From Amphibalanus amphitrite (lineage: Eukaryota; Arthropoda; Thecostraca; Balanomorpha; Balanidae), in the NCBI RefSeq assembly GCF_019059575.1, contig NW_024881673.1, forward strand, positions 620,001-684,000: a stretch of DNA of 64,000 bases, read 5' to 3'. Position numbers and translations under genes: made by a program. Below the pieces are notes generated by a model. It did no database searches, was not told the DNA's origin, and was given only the letters and a program-made list of their open reading frames with translations. Positions 57,376-64,000 of the stretch are shown here, piece by piece. Every line of letters begins with the position of its first letter. Position 1 is the first letter of the stretch.

Positions 57376-58467
57376 CAGTGAGTCAGTGACATCAGTGACG
57401 CTAATAGAGCGTGACCTCTAGGAATCGCCCGAGGCTACATCTCGGAAACCGTTGTTCGAAGAAAAATCCTTGCTGCAGCTGGCTTCCCCGCCCATCACAA
57501 CCCATTCAGCCAATTTTGAGCGAGAAAAAATGAGGGTGTACGGCTTTGATCGATCTATCGTGGAACGCCCGTACTCATATCACAATGGTATTTTCAGACG
57601 CTTCGCCGTGTCGTCACTAGAGGTCTGCACCGGCCGGCTGCAGCCGCGGCTGGCTGCAGCCCCACGGCTGTGGGCCGGGGCGGCTGCAAATATCTCCAAG
57701 AACACGGCTACGGCTGTGGCCACGGCTGTGAGATTTCAAGCTCAATCTTAAGTACTCAAATATAAAATTTTAAATCCTTAATCTTACATTCTGATAAGCA
57801 GTCTAGCCTGTAAAAATCATGCAAAGGATGCCCAGCAACATTGAAAGTGTTGAAGCCTTTGAGAACCTGTAATGGTTTTACCATTTGCTGTAGGGGAGTT
57901 TGCACTCTGGTACAGAATACTAATAATAGGTACCAATTGTTCCTTCATCATCAAGAGCTTGACAGTTTCAGAAAATGCAACATGTTGCATTGTCACATCC
58001 CTCTCAAATCAATCTCACCTGGTCATTAGGAGAGCACCTTACAGCTATTGAAGACGAGCGTTCAATAATTCTTTCAGGTAATAGAAAAAGAAATCATGCC
58101 TAGGTAAAGGCAGGTAAAGGCTTAATAAAATATTATCTAAAATACCTCTTAGATGAATTTCTGGATTTTCGGCAAGTCCAATTACATAATATAAAACTGG
58201 CGCTTTATGTTCTAACTGGTGTGTGAGTGACCGCTAACAGAAAATGCCGATCAATGAAGCCAATGGAATTAGATTATAAGTGAGCATGAACCTTACTTAC
58301 GGTTAATTCACATGATGGTGAAAAAAACCCTGAACACGTAATTTACATGCCGGTGAAAACCCTGAACACAATATTTCTTACGCGAGCTGTTGACTTTACT
58401 AACAAAATGACGTCTTCTTCTAAAAATGTAAAAATTTGATACTTGATCTTTGTTTTAGAGCAAGTTT
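57376..58467. other. Mostly unassigned, with CGGCTG-rich repeat at 57620-57740
   Basis: TGCACCGGCCGGCTGCAGCC and ACGGCTGTGGCC repeats form a short GC-rich block that may be a MITE. The rest is AT-rich without features. Small open frames lack domains. Confidence 0.35.
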
Positions 58468-59652
58468 TTAACCCGCGCCCCACTGGGGGGGCTATTTATA
58501 GCCCCCCCCTCCCGTTTTTCTGCAATAACTTCCAAACCGCTTGACGGATCGACGCCAAACTTTCAGTACCTTCGGCTGCATCAATTTGACACCTTGTGTC
58601 AAAATTTGAACTTCGTACCTACAATAGGTCGGCCGGAAATGACGTCAGAGTGACGTCATGTTCGTCCGATTTCGACGCAAAACATTGAACCACGGCAATC
58701 GCTCCCAAGAGCTCAGTTTTTAAGCTAGATCCAATTTCTTTGCATGAAAGAACTCAGAATTGACCGCGCTATCAAACTGCTATCTCGGATTTTCAAAATT
58801 TTGAAAATTTTGAAAAAAAAAATTAATAATATTCAAAATTTATATTTTTATATTTTTTTCAAAAAGTTTTTGACTTTTCGAAAAAACCGGAATATATGTG
58901 ACAGAACGCATGATTATGACTAACTCTAGCAAGTTTTAGCTAAATATCTTCAAAAATAACAAGTTATACGCATTATTGCAAAAAATTCACAATTATTAAT
59001 TTTTCAAATCAATTTTTCAGTACGTATTTGGCATCGTACACCAATATAAATGGCACCATCGTGTTCCTGAGCTCAAACTGCATCCAATAGACACCTTTTT
59101 TGTTGAAAAATTTCAACTTCAAAATTTGACCTTTTTTGACCTGAAAGTGAACTGACCTAAGCTAAATTCGACTCAAAATGACCTCGAATGACATAGACGA
59201 CACCAAATTCGAAATCTATGGCCTAAATGGACCATAAAACATGTGTCACGTGACCGACGCATGATATAATATTTTCGTGACCTGTGATGACCTGACCCTG
59301 ACCTGAAAATCAAAGTACAAGTTTGGTACCCGCAAGGTATCTAGAACATCTGTTCACGAGTGTGGAAACCAAAAATGAGCCTGATCTGACTTGTAAGACG
59401 GCGGCCAGAGCCCAAAATGTGAACAAGCCAAAGTGCTAATAATTTTTACTTTGACCTGACCTGTGACGTCATCGGTGACCTCGAGGTCAATGAAATTAGG
59501 TTGCGCTCGACAGTTTTTCCGGGGCTATCAGACGCCGTTTGAATTTTGACGATCGGCCCAGTAGTTTCGGAGTTAGGAGGGGGGGGCTATGAATAGCCCC
59601 CCCCCCCCCAGTAGGGCGTGTTATACACAGACCCCAGTGGGGCGCGGGTTAA
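58468..59652 (+). mobile_element. TTAA element, core CTATTTATAG, second copy
   Basis: It spans 1,181 bp plus TTAA (58468-58471, 59649-59652). Collinear and near-identical to 17239-18422, including the doubled right tag with GTTATACACAGACC between copies. Confidence 0.94.
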
Positions 59653-59844
59653 CTGCATAGCGTTATTATTTAGAAATTATAATTTTTATGGCTGTTTATA
59701 GTGAAACAAAACAATTTATTGCCACTTCTTTTCTATTGACGTCATTAAAAACTCAAGTAAAATTTTTGATTGAAACAGGCAATTGTGGCTCGCACGTCCT
59801 TGGGGATTTGAGCGAAGATCATTATTGTGCTAACATTTTCTGTC
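59653..59844. other. Unassigned flank before the RT fragment
   Basis: About 190 bp of AT-rich sequence without a recognised frame. RT homology begins only at about 59845, so the retroelement copy is 5'-truncated or rearranged here. Confidence 0.4.
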
Positions 59845-59940
59845 CGCTATTCGCTTTTTGCTGATGATATAGCAATATGGGTATCCCACAAAAACACAAA
59901 CAGGCTTATTCTATATTGCAAACAGTGGTTGATCACTGCG
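59845..59940 (+). pseudogene. RT-RNase H retroelement, RT catalytic segment (piece 1)
   Basis: The frame reads YSLFADDIAIWVSHKN, containing the FADD catalytic box. It then shifts by one base into QAYSILQTVVDHCV, which leads directly into the TTAA insertion at 59941. The frameshift lies around the ACAAACAGGC stretch near 59900. The pattern FADDIAIW fits I-clade/Jockey-like non-LTR elements. The upstream RT and endonuclease are absent. Confidence 0.75.
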
Positions 59941-60857
59941 TTAACCCTCGCCCGCACATGCCATTTTCCCATCCTAGAACGCACATGGGGGGGGGTGGTT
60001 GCCACCCCCCCCCCCGCGCCATTTCGTTCCTGTTGGAGATAGAGCTTAGCAGTAAAGACAAAAAAGATTCTTTGGGAAGAGACGAATCCAATGATACCCA
60101 GTTTTACCTTCTCAGGTCAGTCATTGACCTTCCAGGTCAGGTCAAACTAAAAAATGTTGCTGTTTTGGGTCACCGTTGGATATCAAGTGCGCTGCTTATC
60201 AAATACCGATGACGATGCTGTTTTCTGGTGCCAAGCCAGCTAGAACCTCTTTGTCACACTATCCGACCAGAATTTTGCTGCTGAGGTCATTTCAGGTCAA
60301 GTTAGGTCAAGGTCAATTATATGTGTTTGTATGTCTGTGTGTGTCTGTGTGTATACTGATGTGTGCACCGATTGTTTTTGGGTCCATATCACATGAAATC
60401 ATGATCTGAGAAGCTTTTACCAAAAATGCAGTCAAAAAACTTCACAAAAAGTAAATTCAGCTTGCCTAAAACGCAATTATCTTAGATGACCTAGGTTGAC
60501 CTTGACCCTGACCTTGACCCCTGTACATCGTCGAACAACATGTTCCATGATAGGTGGGAGGTAAGACTGGCAAAAAAGGCCGAAATCAGGGTGTCAAAAG
60601 CTCACAAGGCCCATGGCAAACGCAAGATGTTGAGAATTGGCCATTTGGGTCATGACATGACCTGAAAAACAAGGTCATATCTCCGAAACCAAAAATCACA
60701 GAAACTTGAAATTTTCAGTGGACATCAAGAATGAATAGACGAGCAGCTATACGAAAAATCAGCCTTCTAGCTCTAAAAATGTTGAGTGCAGAGCAGAAAG
60801 ACTGCCTGGGGGGGGGGGGGTGGCAACCACCCCCCCCCATGTGCGGGCGAGGGTTAA
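59941..60857 (-). mobile_element. TTAA element, core GTGGTTGCCAC, tag GCACATGGGG
   Basis: It spans 913 bp plus TTAA (59941-59944, 60854-60857). Left: TTAACCCTCGCCCGCACATG, a second GCACATGGGG, G-run, GTGGTTGCCAC (long end left). Right: GTGGCAACCAC, C-run, ATGTGCGGGCGAGGGTTAA. It inserted into the RT gene. Removing it and one TTAA joins HCV to KWCTKWGF in frame. Confidence 0.93.
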
Positions 60858-61063
60858 ATGGTGCACTAAATGGGGATTCTTTTTGTCAGCGCCAAAATCA
60901 GTCATGATGGTCTTCAAACGTGGACCCCGTCCATCGCTTGAAAGATCCCCACACATCGATGGGATTAAAATTCCTTTTTCCACGTCACACAAATTTCTAG
61001 GGATCATTTTGGATACTAATCTAACCTTCCGTCAACACGTTGAGCACCTAAGAGCACGTTGTA
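60858..61063 (+). pseudogene. RT-RNase H retroelement, RT piece 2
   Basis: The frame reads KWCTKWGFFLSAPKSVMMVF, then IDGIKIPFSTSHKFLGIILD and LTFRQHVEHLRARCI. This is the palm-to-thumb part of a non-LTR RT (LGIILD box). It is open from one TTAA insertion to the next and continues piece 1 once the 59941 element is removed. Confidence 0.85.
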
Positions 61064-62109
61064 TTAACCCTCGCCGGACCTATTGGTTTTCTACATACGC
61101 GCCGGCCGAGGGGGGGGGGGCGGGTACGACCCCCCCCCCTCGCCGTTTCGCCCCTGGTGGAGCTAGCGCGTCGCGGAAAAAACGAGCGTGTGCGCCGTTA
61201 CGAGACGCAGAGATTGGTACCCGATTTTAAGGTCCTAGGTCAACCGGTGACCTCTGAGGTCAGGTCAAGTGCCCCAAGGTACGGTTCAGTTTTTGGTGAA
61301 TAACTTCGCAAAAAACGGCCGCAGAGCGCCGATTTTGGCAGCATCGTGTTCGTCTCGCTCAGGCGCGTCGAATGATATACTTTTTGTCCGGGTCAGGTCA
61401 ACTTGGGGTGTTGACCTCAGGTCAAGGTCAGGTCAGCACCTCCAGGTCACGAAGTTGGTCGAAAGGGGTCATGTCGCATATCATTCGATTCGGCAGGTCT
61501 TCCTGAGTCCATTGGTGGCTTTCCCGACTCGCTAGCTCAATTTGATCAAGAGTTATTGACGAAAAACTAATATGACCTTGATGACGTCATAAATGACGTC
61601 ACGCAAGGTCAACATTGCAAAAGTGACGCATCTAACCTTGCAAGGAGTGCATAAAATCACGATTCTGTGTGCTTGAGATAGTTGGAGATCGTTCCCGGCG
61701 CCAGAATAGCAGTTTGAATTTTTCCCCATTGACTTATAATGGTGAGGTCACGAAAATGACCTGACCTCATATGACCTTTAGGAAAAATCCGAGATATACA
61801 AGTTGTGGGACTCATAATGGATACTAGATCCTGCAAGTTTCATTTCCCTGTGACATCTCCTCTGGCAGTGAGGGCGTTGCGAAGTTGCGACATCTGAAGA
61901 CCGTGCAGAGGTTCACTTATGACGTCATAGGTCAGTGACCCGACCTGACCCAAAAATTCGGTTGGTGTCAAAAGATGCGGCTTGGATCAAAGGTCAGGTA
62001 TGCCAAGTTTCAGCTCTCTATCGCCAGCGTGTTCGGAGCTATCGCGAAAAAACCCTATGGGGGGGGCGGCACCCGCCCCCCCCCCCCCCCCTCGGCCGGC
62101 GAGGGTTAA
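61064..62109 (-). mobile_element. TTAA element, core CGGGTACGAC, second copy
   Basis: It spans 1,042 bp plus TTAA (61064-61067, 62106-62109). Near-identical to 45701-46735, apart from homopolymer length and scattered substitutions. It inserted into the RT gene. Removing it and one TTAA joins RARCI to KRINVLRCICGF in frame. Confidence 0.94.
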
Positions 62110-62467
62110 ACGAATTAATGTCCTAAGATGCATATGTGGGTTTTCCTGGGGTGCGGACCGAAAAACGTTGCAAATGTTGTATATTGGGCTAATCAGATCT
62201 ACGATTGAGTACAATTGTTTTCTGTTTAGCACACTGTCGCCCAGTTTATGCAAACGTCTAGAAGCCGTTCAATCAACGTGCTTGAGACTTCTAACTGGGG
62301 CCTTTCGCACATCGCCAGTTCTTGCTCTTCGTGCAGATACCGGCATTCCAGCACTTGATAACCGACGCGTCTTTCTTTTCCTCCGCTATTACTCAGGGCT
62401 GGAAAAAGTGTTTCGGTGGTTGTCGTCCAAAGGAAAACGGGCTTATTTGGTTGTCAACTCAAGATGT
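62110..62467 (+). pseudogene. RT-RNase H retroelement, RT thumb (piece 3)
   Basis: KRINVLRCICGFSWGADRKT, LYIGLIRSTIEYNCFLFS, LRLLTGAFRTSPVLALRAD and IPALDNRRVFLFLRYY follow the order of I/Jockey-like RT thumb regions ('WGADRxTL', 'GAxRTSPV', 'PxLxxRR'). The frame is open until CTAA at 62468, where another TTAA-type left end starts. Confidence 0.85.
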
Positions 62468-62800
62468 CTAACTCGCGCCCCGCTGAGGGTCCTTGATTTC
62501 CACGCCCTGCTCGGGAGGGGGGGGGGGGGGGTCAAACACCCCGCCCTTTTTAACTCGGATCCTGGGTCACGTAGTGACAAGCAGTAAACGGCATTCGAAA
62601 GAACGTCCAAAATAAGGGCGAAAATCAATGACATTCGTTTTATAGGCTAAGCTAAGTCAAAGGTCAGGTCAACGGAGGTCATGAAAGATATTGCCTTTCA
62701 ATATTTTTTTTTTTAACACCGGCGCACAACTCGGGAACAAATTGTATAGAGCTGTACAGCGCCGCGGAAAAGATTAGACAGCCCTTTTGACCCTTTCGGT
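62468..62800 (+). mobile_element. Truncated TTAA-type element, core like GTGTTTGAACAC
   Basis: CTAACTCGCGCCCCGCTGAG, CACGCCCTGCTCGGG, G-run and GTCAAACACC match the left end of the element at 52081. Homology continues to about 62793 (GCCGCGGAAAAG, ACAGCCC) and then ends. The first base of TTAA is C here. No right end was found. Confidence 0.65.
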
Positions 62801-63695
62801 GACCCTTCGACGGTGCCACTGGTGGACTTCCACTCACCTTTGAACAAAAGGTGCTCAAGTTGGTACACTTCAGTCGTGCAGACGCCACGGACCCTGCGTG
62901 CGAATATATTATAATTCCGCTCCTTTTTGATAGCGCAGGGTGATCAGCCATCAGGCTCAATTGTCCGACGATCCGTGTTCCTCGACCTCGGAAGTCCTGA
63001 GCCACCATATCCTCGTGGGCATATGACATAGCGTGCCCTCCCCTCGGCCTCACCAAAACATTACCGGCACTGACACGGTCCCACTCAAGATGTCCCGCCG
63101 CGGACCTACCCCCAGGCGCCACCGGGGTGGGTTTTGACGTCACAAAAGGAGCCCCGGCGGATTAGAGGGGACGCTAACTGGCCGCCGGCCGGGGGCGGCG
63201 CTGAAGGGTGCGGGCAGGGGCCGGCCGAGTCCTGGAATGTACTAGATTTGCCAGACACGTGTTGCCAGCGGACAACCACGGCGACCACTTGGTATGCCAT
63301 TGGTCGTCTTTATGAGGGTCACCGATCGGCCGTCCGAACGATGGTCGAACGACGCAGTATATACTAAATAGCTACGGAGAGTTGGAATATGTCTGTAGCT
63401 ACCAGGAAATTTTCCACTGGGATGCCGCCGCGTACGGGAGGTAACGGACTCGAGAACTGCGAGTCGATGTGATGGGGAGGGACAGAGAATGGTTTGCGTG
63501 GGCAGAGGTGATTGGGTTTCGTGGGCAGAGGCGGATGGGTTGTGCGCTTCTAACCTCACTAAGCGGAAGGAGTTAATCAGTTCAGGCGCTACGCGTGGTC
63601 GCCATAAGATCGTCTTCTCGGTTGTCGTCGACAACGACAAAACGATACAATTTTTCACCCCTGCTATTACTACAGAGCAAAAAGTGTTCGAAATC
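62801..63695. other. Unassigned interval between RT and RNase H parts
   Basis: GC-rich with GGCCGCCGGCCGGGGGCGG near 63180. Frames of 154 and 183 residues on the minus strand and 77 on the plus strand show no domain I recognise. It is probably an insertion in the retroelement or a rearrangement. Confidence 0.3.
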
Positions 63696-63715
63696 ACATT
63701 GCTATACCAGCGATG

Positions 63716-64000
63716 GAGGTGAGGAAACCAAGAACCCGACGCCCACTGCGTAGATCGTGCTTTCTCCCTGGGTGCCTTGAGCAAGCTCATCAACTGCTAA
63801 ACATTAGGTACACTGAAGTTACTCTAAATCCTCCTATGATTCCATTTTGGCTCCTCAAAGACCTATCCATCGAATTTCTTTTCGATTATAAGAAGACCAG
63901 TATACCTCCGGTGGAAGCTCAAATGCTCTTCCAGGAGTATGTAGAGCTCAACTGCGACTCTGCTTTTTTCTTTACAGATGGCTCATGTCACGAAAATAAG
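63716..64000 (+). pseudogene. RT-RNase H retroelement, linker and start of RNase H (runs off the edge)
   Basis: An open frame reads MEVRKPRTRRP, LEQAHQLLNIRYTEVTLNPP and IPPVEAQMLFQEYVEL, then FFFTDGSCHENK at the window end. TDGS is the first catalytic motif of retroelement RNase H domains of I-type non-LTR elements. Being in the same reading frame number as piece 3 is suggestive only, because of the intervening DNA. The rest of RNase H lies outside the window. Confidence 0.75.

Noticed and set aside
62679..63793. Minus-strand frames of 154 and 183 residues as genes
   Set aside because: No recognisable domain or start context. They overlap frames on the other strand and lie in a probable insertion within a retroelement.
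59653..64000. Integrated virus or LTR retrotransposon
   Set aside because: There are no LTRs, gag, protease or envelope. The FADD, LGIILD and TDGS order fits a non-LTR element with RNase H.

Overview
This window looks like a repeat-saturated stretch of a eukaryotic, probably invertebrate (arthropod-like) nuclear genome. The reasons are a Mab-21-family exon with a consensus GTAAGT splice donor, non-LTR retrotransposon RT and RNase H fragments, several cut-and-paste DNA transposon families with diagnostic target-site duplications, satellite arrays and long microsatellites. The species cannot be told from the sequence; a crustacean is a guess. Genuine host coding is sparse: one Mab-21-like gene (minus strand, about 2.06-5.33 kb) and two copies of a short first exon of a ZMYM/hAT-type zinc-finger gene.

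The dominant theme is a superfamily of non-coding elements of about 0.9-1.2 kb. They start TTAACCC(T/G)CGCC, end GGCG(A/C)GGGTTAA and sit on TTAA target duplications, as piggyBac-like elements do. I delimit 17 copies with two ends (3169, 6854, 9225, 10469, 17239, 22670, 30415, 40464, 40881, 44516, 45701, 52081, 53710, 54904, 58468, 59941, 61064) plus older fragments. Each end carries a G-run/C-run hairpin with a palindromic core and a short tag. Core and tag differ between families but match between the two ends of one element. The interiors are full of AGGTCA/TGACCT motifs and overlap in sequence between families. Several insertions can be undone in silico: removing the element plus one TTAA restores the Mab-21 frame, restores the RT frame twice, and reproduces an empty site present in a tandem duplicate.

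Layout: 0-0.7 kb 134-bp tandem repeat; 2.06-5.33 kb Mab-21-like gene split by one element; 5.9-11.4 kb nested TTAA elements and a TA-type transposon; 11.7-17.06 kb leader plus two 89-bp satellite arrays; 17.06-19.26 kb an element hosting a second one; 19.26-20.3 kb non-LTR RT; 20.9-21.4 kb TTAA MITE; 21.4-26.7 kb tandem segmental duplication with GC-rich minisatellite, hAT-type MITEs and the duplicated exon; 27.4-27.8 kb 12-bp minisatellite; 30.2-31.3 kb TTAA elements; 31.46-38.36 kb second leader plus the largest 89-bp array; 38.6-42.4 kb elements nested several deep around a Mutator-like element; 42.9-43.1 kb perfect hairpin; 44.3-48.4 kb giant palindrome with two TTAA elements in one arm; 48.9-51.1 kb fold-back hairpins, (AG)n and a 30-bp repeat; 52.1-55.9 kb three further TTAA elements; 56.9-57.1 kb (CT)n; 58.5-64.0 kb TTAA elements plus an RT-RNase H retroelement cut by them and running off the right edge.

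There is no operon-like cooperation between genes. The biology visible here is a layered transposition history, and the best candidate for something undescribed is the end-matched 'barcode' architecture of the TTAA elements.
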